Positions 1 to 9,308 are shown, numbered from the stretch's first letter. The stretch: DNA of 64,000 nucleotides from AP-15 sp963845735 (GCA_963845735.1 CAWJTR010000008.1:186001-250000), one strand, 5' to 3'. Numbers and translations are program-made. The notes: generated from the letters alone by a model not told the origin.

Positions 1-1024
1 CGGCGAGCCGCGATATCGGGCGCGCCCGGTCGGGCGAATGCGGACCGACGATATGGGGTTCGAGCTTTGACAGGTCGAGCTCGACGACCTGGTCGTAGAA
101 TTTAGCTGGGTCGGCTTCGACCTCCTTGTCGGGTTCCAGCAGATGCTGGTGCTGCTGGAACAGCGGCACCAGGTCGGGTTTGCCGGTCGCGCGGAGATAT
201 CGAGCCATGTGCTCGTCGGCTGGGAACATCGACGTGGTGGCGCCGAGTTCGGCTCCCATGTTGGCGATCGTTGCCTTGCCGGTGGCGCTGATCGTGCGCG
301 CGCCGGGTCCGATATATTCGACGATCGCGTTGGTGCCACCGGAGACTGTCAAGCGCCCGGCGACGTAAAGGATCACGTCCTTCGGCGCCGTCCAACCGTT
401 GAGCTGGCCGGTCAGGTACACCGCGATGTGCCGCGGATAGAGCACTTCCCATGGCAGCCCGGCGATTACCTCGACCGCGTCCGCGCCGCCCACGCCGACC
501 GAACAAGCACCGAGACCACCGGCATTCGGCGTGTGCGAGTCGGTGCCGATGATCAGTTCGCCGGGGAAGGCGTAATTTTCCAGCACCACCTGATGGATGA
601 TGCCGGCGCCCGGCCCCCAGAATCCCAAGCCGTATTTGGCCGCGGCCGAGCGCAGGAAGTCATAGACTTCCTTGTTCTCGGCGAGTGATTCGCGCAGATC
701 CGCGGAGCCCTCCACCCGCGCCTGGATCAAATGGTCGCAATGGATCGTCGCCGCGACCGCGACCTTGTCGCGCTTGGTCTGCATGAACTGGAGCAAACCG
801 GTCTGCCCCAGCACATCCTGAAAAACGACGCGGTCGGGGCGCAGCAGCAGATAACTATGGCCGGGCTCCAGCTCCTGGTTCTCCGGATCGTCGAGATGCC
901 CGAGCAGGACCTTGTCCGCCAAGGTCAACGGTTTATCGAGCCGGCGGCGGACCACCGTAAGATTGCGCGCCATTGTCGTGTAGACCGCAGCCGCCATTTC
1001 CGGGGTCGATTCGATAGCAACCAT
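1..1024 (-). CDS. acnA: Aconitate hydratase (mitochondrial type), 5' part only
   Basis: This TCA-cycle enzyme interconverts citrate and isocitrate in the cytoplasm with a [4Fe-4S] cluster. The first 341 codons are inside the window; the rest runs off the left edge, so the cluster cysteines cannot be checked. Active-site landmarks are IHCDH at residues 94-98, HQVVLENYA near 144-152 and GTDSHTP at 160-166. The sequence follows the mitochondrial/ACO2 branch closely from residue 15 on, which differs from the usual bacterial AcnA and AcnB. The ATG at 1022-1024 is preceded by an AAAGG ribosome site. The gene to its right is a sensor kinase on the same strand after a 172-nt gap, so an operon is not implied. 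Confidence 0.93.
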   Translation of the reverse strand, partial: MVAIESTPEMAAAVYTTMARNLTVVRRRLDKPLTLADKVLLGHLDDPENQELEPGHSYLLLRPDRVVFQDVLGQTGLLQFMQTKRDKVAVAATIHCDHLIQARVEGSADLRESLAENKEVYDFLRSAAAKYGLGFWGPGAGIIHQVVLENYAFPGELIIGTDSHTPNAGGLGACSVGVGGADAVEVIAGLPWEVLYPRHIAVYLTGQLNGWTAPKDVILYVAGRLTVSGGTNAIVEYIGPGARTISATGKATIANMGAELGATTSMFPADEHMARYLRATGKPDLVPLFQQHQHLLEPDKEVEADPAKFYDQVVELDLSKLEPHIVGPHSPDRARPISRLA

Positions 1025-1196
1025 TGTCTAGCCTTTCTTGGCGATACTTAAAGGGGCCAGCACGAGCACGATCTCGTCCACATCCCGAAAAGTGGAAACC
1101 GGAAGTCTGCTGAAGATCAGCAACAGGCTGCGATGATGCCCGATGCTGCCGAAACCGTCTAGGAAATCTTCGGTCTCGCGGCGCTCGGCAAGCCGC

Positions 1197-2657
1197 TCAG
1201 TGCGCGGTCTCAAATCGCGTTGCCGCGGCGGTTTCCGGCGCCAACACGGTGGGAAAGCGGATCGCGAACACGGCCCCGCCGCCCGGCCGCTCGTCGACGT
1301 CGACGGTGGCGTTGTGCATCTGCGCGATGCGCGCGACGATAGCCAGGCCGAGACCGGCGTTCCCGCCGCGGCGACGGTCGCGGCGCCAAAAGCGTTGAAA
1401 TATGTGCTCGCAATCGGCTTTTGGTATACCAGGCCCGCGATCCATGACGCGGATCACCCCTTCGGTCGCTACGGCAATCTCGACCGTCGTTGCGGGGGAA
1501 GTGTGGGTGAGCGCGTTTTCGACGAGGTTTCTCACGGCGCGGACGATTGCGTCGCTGTTGCCGCGGACCCGTACCGGGCGGCGCGCGCCAGTCACCGCTA
1601 GGGTCTTGCGTTGGGACAGGGCCAACGGGGCAAGAAACGCTGCCACTTCGGCTGCGATTGCAACGATGTCCGCGATCTCGTCCTCGGCAACGACGAGGGT
1701 CTCGAGTTCGGAGATTTCGAGCAGCTGGTTGACCAACCGGCTCATGTTCTCGACGTCGTGGCGCAGGGGCGCGGCCACTTCGCGATCATCGAGCATGTCG
1801 ATCTGCGTCCGCAGGATCGCCAGTGGTGTGCGCAGCTCATGGGCGGCGTCGGCGGTGAACTCGCGCTGAGCGCGGAACCCGGCATCGAGCCGATCAAGCG
1901 CGTCGTTGACGGCGCGAACCAGCGGCAATACCTCGCGCGGCATACCGGTTTCGGGCAATCTGAGGTCGGTATGGTCGGGACCGATTTCTTCAGCCAGCGC
2001 CGAGGCGGCGACGATCGGCTTCACGGCGCGCCGGAAGATGACAACGTCGATGAACAGCAGCGCCAGCAACAGCGGCACGGTGATCCAGCCGACATGGGTC
2101 AAGAACTCGGCAAGTATGTCATCGATCAGCACGTCGCGATGGAGAACGTCCTCGACAACTTGGACGCGGACGGGGTGGCCGCGATAATCGACGGCGACTG
2201 TCGCTCCATAGAGCGCGACGCCGTAGCGATCACGTCGAAAAAATTCGATCGGTCCCCCTTCCGGGCGAACGGGGGCAATAGCGCCGACACGATCTTGTTG
2301 GAAAAACTCAATGGGCCTACTCTCCGGCCGAATATCCGTAATCGCGCGATTCCCGGGCAAGGAGGAAAACAACACCCGGCCGTCCCTATCGATCACGGCA
2401 TAGGCGGCGCGTCCGTAGCCTGCGGAATAGAACTCGGCCAGACCCGGCGGCAGCGATAACCGCAGAGTCCCGTCGGGCGCAGTCGAAAGATAGCGCACGA
2501 TGTCGGCGGCCTGGTCGCGCAAGGCTTGATGATGCAGTTGTTCAACCGCTTCCCTCAGCATCAGGAACAGCGCCAGGGGCATGCAGATCGAAGTGGCGAT
2601 GATCGCCAGAAAATGGAGCGCTACGATCCGCGAGACGACCGAGCGAAACCGGATCAC
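1197..2657 (-). CDS. Two-component sensor histidine kinase (QseC/PmrB-like)
   Basis: This is an inner-membrane sensor of 486 residues. Membrane segments lie at about 8-33 and 187-208 and enclose a periplasmic domain of about 150 residues. A HAMP-like linker follows, then the H box AAHELRTPLA with the phospho-acceptor His273, the N box RNLVENALTH (376-385), and the ATP lid motifs DRGPGIP (406-412) and GLGLAI (435-440). All catalytic boxes are intact. The sensor domain contains two copies of a PIEFF-x2-DR unit (about 110-126 and 131-147). The GTG start sits one base after the stop of the response regulator gene, so the two are translationally coupled. The ligand is unknown. Confidence 0.93.
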   Translation of the reverse strand: MIRFRSVVSRIVALHFLAIIATSICMPLALFLMLREAVEQLHHQALRDQAADIVRYLSTAPDGTLRLSLPPGLAEFYSAGYGRAAYAVIDRDGRVLFSSLPGNRAITDIRPESRPIEFFQQDRVGAIAPVRPEGGPIEFFRRDRYGVALYGATVAVDYRGHPVRVQVVEDVLHRDVLIDDILAEFLTHVGWITVPLLLALLFIDVVIFRRAVKPIVAASALAEEIGPDHTDLRLPETGMPREVLPLVRAVNDALDRLDAGFRAQREFTADAAHELRTPLAILRTQIDMLDDREVAAPLRHDVENMSRLVNQLLEISELETLVVAEDEIADIVAIAAEVAAFLAPLALSQRKTLAVTGARRPVRVRGNSDAIVRAVRNLVENALTHTSPATTVEIAVATEGVIRVMDRGPGIPKADCEHIFQRFWRRDRRRGGNAGLGLAIVARIAQMHNATVDVDERPGGGAVFAIRFPTVLAPETAAATRFETAH

Positions 2658-2658
2658 C

Positions 2659-3333
2659 TCATTTTCTCTCGGAGATCAGATAGCCGACCCCGCGCAGAGT
2701 GTGGATTTGGACCGAGGCATCGACTTCGGTGAGGCGTTTGCGCAGTCGGTGAATGTAGACTTCGACCGCGTTCGACCCGATCTCCTGTGACAGACCGTAC
2801 AGGTTGTTTTCGAGAAGGTTCTTACCTACCACGCGTCCGCTGCGACGCAGCAGATGCTCGAGCACGGCGATCTCCCGGGGTGAAAAGAAGATCGGCTCTT
2901 CGCTCACAAAAACTTGACGGGCTACCGTGTCGAGCGTGACGTTTCCCAGCTCGAGCGGGACGCCCAACAAATTGCCCGGGCGACGCAGCAGCGCTCGAAG
3001 GCGAGCGATTAGTTCCTCGAGCGCGAAAGGTTTGACGAGATAATCGTCGGCGCCGTCGCCTAGACCGGCAACGCGATCTTTCAGGCTGCCGCGCGCGGTC
3101 AGGATCAACACCGGCGTCGCATCGCGGCGTCGGCGCATCTCGCCCAGCACCTCGAGCCCGTCGGCGTCGGGTAGCCCGAGATCGAGCACGACGATCTCAA
3201 AGCGGCTCGCCTGCAAGGCTGCAGTCGCGTCCGCCGCCGTCGCCAGGATGTCGACGACGAACCCGGCCGCGGTGAGACCACGCTTCAGCAGCTCGGCAAA
3301 GCGCTCGTTATCCTCGATAAGCAACAGCCGCAT
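2659..3333 (-). CDS. OmpR/PhoB-family response regulator
   Basis: This 224-residue transcription regulator is the partner of the adjacent kinase. The receiver domain has the acidic pair E7/D8, the phospho-acceptor D51 in VVLDLGLPD, T79 and K101 in YLVKPF. A winged-helix DNA-binding domain covers about residues 125-220, with the recognition-helix region SNAVEVYIHRLRKRL. I chose the ATG at 3331-3333 (MRLLLIEDN) because AGGAAAGA lies just upstream and it gives the canonical N-terminus; an in-frame start 21 codons earlier adds non-conserved residues. The gene is first in the regulator-kinase pair. Target genes are not visible here. Confidence 0.93.
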   Translation of the reverse strand: MRLLLIEDNERFAELLKRGLTAAGFVVDILATAADATAALQASRFEIVVLDLGLPDADGLEVLGEMRRRRDATPVLILTARGSLKDRVAGLGDGADDYLVKPFALEELIARLRALLRRPGNLLGVPLELGNVTLDTVARQVFVSEEPIFFSPREIAVLEHLLRRSGRVVGKNLLENNLYGLSQEIGSNAVEVYIHRLRKRLTEVDASVQIHTLRGVGYLISERK

Positions 3334-3489
3334 CGGGTCTTTCCTATCGGGCTCGTCCCCTCCTAGGGATCCCGCCGTATCGCCGTAGACGCGCATCGCG
3401 CTGCGACCCGAGAACCCTCCGAGCTCGAGGGAACGGCTCAGGATGCCGATGCTCCACCCGTCGCCCCTGATGACGGGCTATCCCCGGCT

Positions 3490-4368
3490 TCAGATCGCGT
3501 CGAGCTGCCAGGCGACGTCGTTACCTATTCCCCATAGATAGCCGATATTGGCCTGGCCGACGAGAGCGTAGGCGCGCCCTTGGTGCCGCCAAAAGATTAG
3601 GTTTACGTCCTGGCGGTGATCAAAAGTCGGTGGCAGATCCGGCTGATTCGAGGATCCGACGATCAAGGCCAGGGGGCCGATTGCCTTGTTGTCGGTGGTG
3701 TAGACGAGTTCAGCTGCCGGACGGCCGTCAACGACGATCAGCCGGGCGCCATGGAAATTGAGGCCCCACGGTTTGAGGTCCGGCAGCCGGACCTGCTGCG
3801 GCAAACTCTGGCTGATCTTTTGCAGCGCCTCACGGGTGTCGCCCGTCGCGGGAATGTCGACGAGCATGTTGTTGCCAGCGCTGACGAACAGCTTGAAATA
3901 GCCGGCGGCGTTGTCGAGCCAGAGATTGTTGGCGACCGCCGCCTCGACCGCAGGTTGCGCGAGGGCGATGGCGGCGGCGCCAGAGGCAAATTTGGTGACG
4001 CCGAAATAGGCGCCGCTGCCGCCGACAATAAGACCGAGCAGCGAGGCGGCGATCGGCAATCCTAGACGCGGCCATCGCGATCGAGCAAATCGTGCGGCAC
4101 CCGTTCGCAGCGCGAAGGGCAAGATCCGGGGACCAGCCTCCGCTGCGACCATCTCTGCACGCGCAGCAGCGATCAACCGTTCCGGCACCGGTTCGTGAAG
4201 GACCTCGTCGAAGGCGCGACGCACCAGCTTTGCCGAGATCGCGAGAGCAGCCAGCTGATCGCGCGCGGCCGAATCGCTGTCGAGCCAAGCTTCGACCTCG
4301 CGCCGATCCACCAGCTCGAGCTCGCCTTCGAGATAGGCGACGAGCAGGTCGTCACTGCGCTTCTGCAT
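3490..4368 (-). CDS. Anti-sigma factor, membrane-anchored
   Basis: This protein of about 292 residues is encoded directly downstream of an ECF sigma factor and overlaps it by 17 nt. The N-terminal 60-70 residues form a helical anti-sigma-like domain (LVAYLEGELE, then DSAARDQLAAL). One membrane segment follows at about 102-122, then an extracytoplasmic domain of about 170 residues ending in a segment on residual charge and aromatic content (NLIFWRHQGRAYALVG). No zinc-binding HxxxCxxC motif is visible, so it is not a ZAS-type anti-sigma. The ATG at 4366-4368 has AGGAGTAGGAAGG just before it. The architecture predicts that the outer domain senses the signal and releases sigma; the signal is unknown. 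Confidence 0.85.
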   Translation of the reverse strand: MQKRSDDLLVAYLEGELELVDRREVEAWLDSDSAARDQLAALAISAKLVRRAFDEVLHEPVPERLIAAARAEMVAAEAGPRILPFALRTGAARFARSRWPRLGLPIAASLLGLIVGGSGAYFGVTKFASGAAAIALAQPAVEAAVANNLWLDNAAGYFKLFVSAGNNMLVDIPATGDTREALQKISQSLPQQVRLPDLKPWGLNFHGARLIVVDGRPAAELVYTTDNKAIGPLALIVGSSNQPDLPPTFDHRQDVNLIFWRHQGRAYALVGQANIGYLWGIGNDVAWQLDAI

Positions 4369-4939
4369 CCTTCCTACTCCTGGGCATCCCGCCGCCAGCC
4401 TCGAGCTGAAGCTGCAGCGCGATCCGAGCACGGGCGAGGCGGCTCATGATCGTCCCGACCGGCACATCCACGACCTCGGCTGCTTCCTTGTAGCTGAGCC
4501 CCTCGACCGTCACCAACAGCAGCGCCGCGCGCTGATCCGGCGTTAGGCGGTCAACGGCCCGGCGCACCTCGGCGAGCGTCAAGCGCGCCTCGACGCGGCG
4601 CACCGGCTCGTCCGATCCGAGACGGTCTTCGCCGATATCGCCGTCCGTTTTGCGCACCTCGCGCGAGCGAATCTGATCAATCCATATCGTCTGCACGATG
4701 CGGAACATCCAGCTATCGAACCGGGTGCCCTCCTGAAATTGGTGCCGGCGCGCAAGCGCGCGCTCGCAGGCCGCCTGGACAAGATCGTCAGCCTCGACGC
4801 TGGACCCGGTCAGCCCGCGCGCAAAGCGGCGAAGCCGCGGGAGTACCGCTACCAGCTGGTCGCCGAACCGCTCGCTAGCCGGATCCTGGTCCGCAACTCG
4901 GCGCGCCGGCGATCCCGCCATTCTATGTCCGAACGACAA
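4352..4939 (-). CDS. ECF-family RNA polymerase sigma factor
   Basis: This sigma-70 family protein of 195 residues has only regions 2 and 4. Region 2 spans about 28-95 (ADDLVQAACERAL, then SWMFRIVQTIWID); region 4 spans about 125-180 (LTPDQRAALLLV, LSYKEAAEVVDVPVGTIMSR). The preferred start is TTG at 4937-4939, four bases after a strong AGGAGG. The alternative ATG at 4919-4921 becomes attractive if the candidate promoter just upstream is real, because transcription would then begin inside the longer frame. The gene overlaps its anti-sigma partner and lies opposite pntAA, 334 bp away. Confidence 0.9.
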   Translation of the reverse strand: MSFGHRMAGSPARRVADQDPASERFGDQLVAVLPRLRRFARGLTGSSVEADDLVQAACERALARRHQFQEGTRFDSWMFRIVQTIWIDQIRSREVRKTDGDIGEDRLGSDEPVRRVEARLTLAEVRRAVDRLTPDQRAALLLVTVEGLSYKEAAEVVDVPVGTIMSRLARARIALQLQLEAGGGMPRSRKDAEAQ

Positions 4940-4962
4940 CGCACCTCCTGAAAGGTTATTCC
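4938..4962 (-). promoter_or_regulatory. Candidate ECF-type autoregulatory promoter
   Basis: Reading the minus strand, GGAAT (4962-4958) is followed after 16 bases by CGTT (4941-4938). This matches the GGAAC-N16/17-CGTT layout of many alphaproteobacterial ECF promoters, apart from one base in the -35 element. If used, transcription would start close to the ATG at 4921 and the TTG start at 4939 would not be transcribed. This is inference from spacing only. Confidence 0.35.
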
Positions 4963-5273
4963 CGGCGGTATTGCACCACCGGCTGATGCCGGCCTGTCAT
5001 TCTTCCGTCCGGAGCAGCCGCAGCGTTTGATGTCTCTAGGGTCGCATCGGATCGGCTCTCCGTTCCGCAAGCTACCACGGCGGCGAAATAGGGCGAAAGC
5101 GCGACGACTTCGAATAACTGCGGCGCTCGGTAGAAGAACTGCGGAACGAGTGATCTGCGTGGCGTGGACAAGATCGCGCCAGCACGACCGGCCGGGGCTT
5201 CGCTCTTCACAAACCGAGCCCTTGGCGGCATTGTGCGGACTTGCCGGCTTGAGCATTCAGGAAAATCCGCTCG
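4940..5273. other. Divergent intergenic region between ECF sigma gene and pntAA
   Basis: These 334 bases separate two divergent transcription units. Besides the candidate ECF promoter at its left end I see no convincing second promoter, repeat or RNA gene. Open frames here are poor in codon bias and look like nothing known. Confidence 0.5.
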
Positions 5274-6444
5274 ATGAAGGTTGCCGTCGTCAAGGAAAGA
5301 CGGGCGCATGAGCGCCGTGTCGCAGCCTCGCCCGACACCATCAAGCGGATGATCGCGATGGGGCTCGAAGTCATCGCGGAAAGCGGCGCCGGCGAAGGGG
5401 CCGGCTTTACCGACGCCGCCTTTGCGGCGGCGGGCGCCACGATCGCGGCGGATCCGGCGTCGGCGCTCGGCGCTGCCGATATCGTCCTCAAGGTGCAGCG
5501 CCCGCAGACATCCGGCGAGGGCGCGGTCGACGAGCTCAAATGCCTGAAACGCGACGCGGTGCTGATCGGCCTGTTGCAGCCGTTGCAGAATCCTGCCGAG
5601 ATCCAGGCCTATGCCGGCGCCGGGATCACGGCCTTCGCCATGGAACTGTTGCCGCGGATCACCCGCGCGCAGGCGATGGATGTGTTGTCCTCGCAGGGGA
5701 ACCTCGCCGGCTACAAGGCGACGATCGACGCCGCCGAGGAGTTCGGCCGCGCCTTTCCGATGATGATGACCGCGGCGGGGACGATAAAGGCGGCGCGGGT
5801 GCTGGTGATGGGGGCCGGCGTCGCCGGCTTGCAGGCGATCGCCACCGCGCGGCGGCTCGGAGCCATCGTTTCCGCGACCGATGTGCGCGCCGCCGCCAAG
5901 GAGCAGGTCGAGAGCCTCGGTGCGACGTTCGTCCACGGTTGATGACGAGGCTGCCCGCTCGGCGGAGACCGCTCAAGGCTATGCTCGCGAGATGAGCGAG
6001 GACTACCAGCGCCGGCAACGCGAGAAGATCACCGAGGTGCTGAAGCGCACGGATGTGGTCATCTGTACCGCCCTTATCCCCGGTCGCCGCGCGCCGATAT
6101 TACTGACCGAAGCGATGGTGGGCGAGCTGGCCCCAGGGTCGGTCGTCGTCGACCTGGCGATCGAGGCCGGCGGCAATGTCGAGGGCAGCCGGCCCGGCGA
6201 GATCGTCACCACCGCGAACGGCGTCAAGATCATCGGCCATGTCAACATGCCCTCCCGGATCGCTGCCGACGCGAGCCAGCTCTATGCTCGCAACTTGTTG
6301 TCTTTTCTAACACTTCTCGTCGATAAGGACGGCCGGCTCGCAATCGACGCGGACGACGAGATCATCAAGGCAACCCTGCTGACCCGGGACGGCGCGGTGG
6401 TCAATCCGGCCGCTCGCGATCTCACCTGCGGCGGAGACTGCTAG
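5274..6444 (+). CDS. pntA: NAD(P) transhydrogenase subunit alpha part 1, frameshifted
   Basis: This is the soluble NAD(H)-binding domain I of the proton-translocating transhydrogenase. The inferred product is about 389 residues. The first part (5274 to about 5935) holds KVAVVKERRAHERRVA at the N-terminus and the nucleotide fold VLVMGAGVAGLQAIA; the second part resumes with VDDEAARSAET and ends at 6444. The reading frame breaks near 5936-5941. Removing one C there gives FVTVDDE, the expected sequence of the mobile-loop region, so a single-base insertion error is the likeliest cause. The next two genes encode the remaining subunits in the order seen in Rhodospirillum rubrum. The enzyme couples NADH to NADPH formation using the proton gradient. 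Confidence 0.9.
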
Positions 6445-6480
6445 CCCGGTCTCAATCCCCGACGACTGACGGAGAAAGTA

Positions 6481-6888
6481 ATGGCAGACCCCGTCTCTCT
6501 GGCCGAGCGCGCCAGGGAGCTAGCCGGCGATGCCGGCGCGCTAGCCCACAACTTCGAAGCCTTGGCCCGGCAATTGGCAGTGCAGGGGCCGCCGGCGGCA
6601 GCGGGCGGCACGCCCTTTGTCTTCGAGCTGACGATCTTCGTGCTCGCGGTTTTTGTCGGCTACCATGTGGTGTGGCGGGTCACTCCGGCGCTGCACTCGC
6701 CGCTGATGAGCGTGACCAACGCGATTTCGAGCGTGATTATTGTCGGCGCGCTGATTGCCGCCGGTCCACTCGGCCTCAGCTTCGCAAAACTCGCCGGATT
6801 TTTCGCCGTCACCTTGGCCGCGGTCAATATTTTCGGCGGCTTTATCGTCACCCAGCGCATGCTCCAGATGTTCCAGAGAAAGAAATAG
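6481..6888 (+). CDS. pntAB: NAD(P) transhydrogenase subunit alpha part 2 (membrane)
   Basis: This 135-residue membrane protein supplies the helices that are fused to PntA in Escherichia coli but form a separate chain in many alphaproteobacteria. Three hydrophobic segments lie at about 47-65, 81-97 and 103-123, and a basic tail (MFQRKK) ends the chain. The first 40 residues are soluble and rich in Ala. A clear GGAGAAAG site precedes the ATG. It starts 36 nt after pntAA and ends 10 nt before pntB, so the three genes form one operon. Confidence 0.93.
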   Translation: MADPVSLAERARELAGDAGALAHNFEALARQLAVQGPPAAAGGTPFVFELTIFVLAVFVGYHVVWRVTPALHSPLMSVTNAISSVIIVGALIAAGPLGLSFAKLAGFFAVTLAAVNIFGGFIVTQRMLQMFQRKK

Positions 6889-6898
6889 TGGGGCCGCG

Positions 6899-8293
6899 GT
6901 GAGCGATAACCTATCGGCCTTTTTTTATCTGATCGCTTCGGTTTGTTTCATCTTGGCGCTGCGCGGCCTGTCGTCGCCGCAGACGGCGCGCGTAGGCAAT
7001 TTCTACGGCATCGCCGGCATGGTGATTGCGGTCGCCACGACCTTGCTGACCCCGCATGTGGTCAGCTTTTGGCTGATCGTCATCGGCATTCTGATTGGCG
7101 GCGCAATCGGCACCTATATCGCGTTGCGCATCCATATGACGGCGCTGCCGCAGCTGGTGGCGGCGTTTCACAGTCTGGTCGGCCTCGCCGCCGTGTGCGT
7201 CGCCGCCGCCGCTTTCAGCGCTCCGGCGGAATTCGGGATCGGGGTACCCGGCGCGATCGAGCGCGCCAGCCTCGTCGAGATGTCGATCGGTATGGCGATC
7301 GGGGCGATCACCTTTACCGGCTCGATCGTCGCCTTCGCAAAATTGCAGGGTCTCGTCAGCGGCAGGCCGCTCTCGTTCACCGGCCAGCATCTGGTGAATG
7401 CCGGGCTTGGGATTTTGCTGGTCCTGCTGATCGTGATCTTTGTCGCCAACGGGGCGGCGGCGATGTTCTGGCTGATCCTGCTGGTGTCGTTGGCGCTGGG
7501 CTTTTTGCTGATCTTGCCGATCGGCGGAGCCGACATGCCGGTAGTGATCTCGATGCTGAACTCCTACTCGGGATGGGCCGCTTGCGGCATCGGCTTCACC
7601 CTGTCGAACAGCCTGCTGATCATCACTGGTGCGCTCGTCGGCTCGTCGGGCGCCATCCTCAGCTACATCATGTGCAAGGGGATGAACCGCTCGATCATCA
7701 ACGTGATCCTCGGTGGGTTCGGCACCGAGGGCGGGGTGATCGCCGCCGGCGCCGGGACGGGCGACCGCTCGGTCAAGTCGGGCAGCGCCGAGGACGCCGC
7801 CTTCATCCTGAAGAATGCCGGCTCGGTCATCATCGTGCCGGGCTATGGCATGGCGGTGGCCCAGGCTCAGCACGCGCTGCGCGAGATGGCCGACCAGTTG
7901 AAGAAGGAGGGGGTCAAGGTCCGCTACGCAATTCATCCGGTCGCCGGGCGAATGCCGGGCCACATGAACGTGCTGCTCGCCGAAGCGAACGTCCCCTATG
8001 ACGAGGTGTTTGAACTCGACGAAATCAACCGCGACTTCCCGTCGACCGACGTCGCCTTCGTTATAGGCGCCAACGACGTGACCAACCCGGCGGCCAAGAC
8101 CGATCCCTCCTCGCCGATCTACGGCATGCCGATCCTCGATGTCGAGCGGGCCAAGACGGTGCTGTTCGTCAAGCGCTCGATGGCGTCGGGCTATGCCGGG
8201 GTCGAGAACGAGTTGTTCTACCGCAACAACACGATGATGCTGTTTGGCGACGCCAAAAAAATGTCCGAGGAGATCGTCAAGGCGATGGAGTGA
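6899..8293 (+). CDS. pntB: NAD(P)(+) transhydrogenase subunit beta
   Basis: This is the 464-residue beta subunit, with the remaining membrane helices (proton channel) and the NADP(H)-binding domain III. The N-terminal 260 residues carry about nine hydrophobic segments. Domain III has the GYGMAVAQAQ Rossmann loop, YAIHPVAGRMPGHMNVLLAE and VIGANDVTNPAA, all diagnostic of PntB. The GTG start at 6899 is chosen because it lies 11 bases after the pntAB stop and gives the family N-terminus SDNLSAFFYLIASV; longer in-frame starts run into pntAB. The length matches the family and the frame is intact. Confidence 0.95.
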   Translation: MSDNLSAFFYLIASVCFILALRGLSSPQTARVGNFYGIAGMVIAVATTLLTPHVVSFWLIVIGILIGGAIGTYIALRIHMTALPQLVAAFHSLVGLAAVCVAAAAFSAPAEFGIGVPGAIERASLVEMSIGMAIGAITFTGSIVAFAKLQGLVSGRPLSFTGQHLVNAGLGILLVLLIVIFVANGAAAMFWLILLVSLALGFLLILPIGGADMPVVISMLNSYSGWAACGIGFTLSNSLLIITGALVGSSGAILSYIMCKGMNRSIINVILGGFGTEGGVIAAGAGTGDRSVKSGSAEDAAFILKNAGSVIIVPGYGMAVAQAQHALREMADQLKKEGVKVRYAIHPVAGRMPGHMNVLLAEANVPYDEVFELDEINRDFPSTDVAFVIGANDVTNPAAKTDPSSPIYGMPILDVERAKTVLFVKRSMASGYAGVENELFYRNNTMMLFGDAKKMSEEIVKAME

Positions 8294-8388
8294 GCGACCT
8301 CGCGCTTGCGCTGCCCTTTTAGCCCAGCGTGCTGGCGGTGTGGCCGGGCTCTGATCTCAGGGGTGCTGCTTGCCGCTGGCGCCGTGGT

Positions 8389-8592
8389 TCAGTAGCCCTC
8401 GCGCTCCATACGTTTGCGCAACAATTTGCGGTAGCGGCGCACCGCCTCGGCCTTTTCCCGCGCCCGCCGCTCGGAGGGCTTCTCGTAGCTGCGCCGCAGT
8501 TTCATCTCCCGGAACACACCCTCGCGCTGCATTTTCTTCTTCAAGGCTCTTAGGGCCTGGTCGACGTTGTTGTCGCGAACGAGGACTTGCAC
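8389..8592 (-). CDS. rpsU: 30S ribosomal protein S21
   Basis: This 67-residue basic protein of the small subunit platform assists translation initiation. The family pattern is complete: MQVLVRDNNVDQALRALKKK, then EGVFREMKLRRSYEKPSE and an Arg/Lys-rich tail. The start is GTG at 8590-8592, preceded by GGAGAAG. It is monocistronic and convergent with pntB. The gene is ordinary in length and composition. Confidence 0.97.
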   Translation of the reverse strand: MQVLVRDNNVDQALRALKKKMQREGVFREMKLRRSYEKPSERRAREKAEAVRRYRKLLRKRMEREGY

Positions 8593-8744
8593 GGGGGTTC
8601 TTCTCCGGTAGGCTATCTGCCGCCGCAGGCGGCGTGGCGTTGAGAGGCTCGTTTAGCACCTCGACGGCCGGCTGTGAAGGCGGACGATCGCGATGGGCGG
8701 GCCGGCGCTTTACCGGGATCGCCGCCCGACACATATTTGCGACC

Positions 8745-9308
8745 ATGGCTCTTTTGAAAATCGCCCGCATGGGCAACCCTGTTTTGCGAAAGCCGGCGGC
8801 GGCCGTCGAAGACCCCGCGGCACCCTGGGTGCGCCGGCTTGTCGACGACATGATCGAGACGATGGAGGACGCCGGCGGCACCGGGCTGGCCGCGCCGCAG
8901 GTCCACCAGCCTTGGCGGATCGTCGTATTTTTTGTGTCCGAAGAGCGTCTAAGCGGCATGCCGGGCGACGTCGCCCAGGATTTGACCGTGCTGATCAATC
9001 CGGTGGTCGAGCTGTTGGGTCGAGAGCGGGCATTCGGATGGGAGGGCTGTCTGTCGGTTCCGGGCCTGCGCGGCGTCGTCCCTCGCCACCTGCGCATCCG
9101 TTACCGCGCCACCGGCCTCGACGGCGAAACCATCGAGCGCGAGGCCGAAGGCTTTCATGCGCGCGTCGTCCAGCACGAATGCGATCACCTCGACGGGATC
9201 CTCTACCCCCAGCGCATGACCGACCTTCGGTTGTTGGTCTTTCTCGAAGAGCTGCAGCGCCACCCGATCGATCTTGCCGATCTTCTCGCCGAGACGCGGC
9301 CGGAATGA
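8745..9308 (+). CDS. def: Peptide deformylase family protein
   Basis: This 187-residue metalloenzyme removes the N-formyl group from nascent proteins. The three hallmark motifs are present: GTGLAAPQ (45-52), EGCLS (100-104, metal ligand Cys) and HECDH (144-148, two metal-ligand His and the catalytic Glu). The ATG at 8745 gives the usual MALLKIARMGNPVLRKPA start, although no strong ribosome site precedes it. The gene overlaps the next one (COQ9) by ATGA. Its location away from fmt suggests a second, accessory deformylase, so the symbol is assigned by family only. Confidence 0.92.
   Translation: MALLKIARMGNPVLRKPAAAVEDPAAPWVRRLVDDMIETMEDAGGTGLAAPQVHQPWRIVVFFVSEERLSGMPGDVAQDLTVLINPVVELLGRERAFGWEGCLSVPGLRGVVPRHLRIRYRATGLDGETIEREAEGFHARVVQHECDHLDGILYPQRMTDLRLLVFLEELQRHPIDLADLLAETRPE

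Noticed and set aside
1028..1213. Small minus frame between aconitase and the kinase
   Set aside because: It overlaps the kinase 3' end, has no ribosome site and no recognisable pattern.
5900..5950. Programmed frameshift in pntAA
   Set aside because: No slippery heptamer or downstream structure is visible, and similar shifts occur in many genes of the window.
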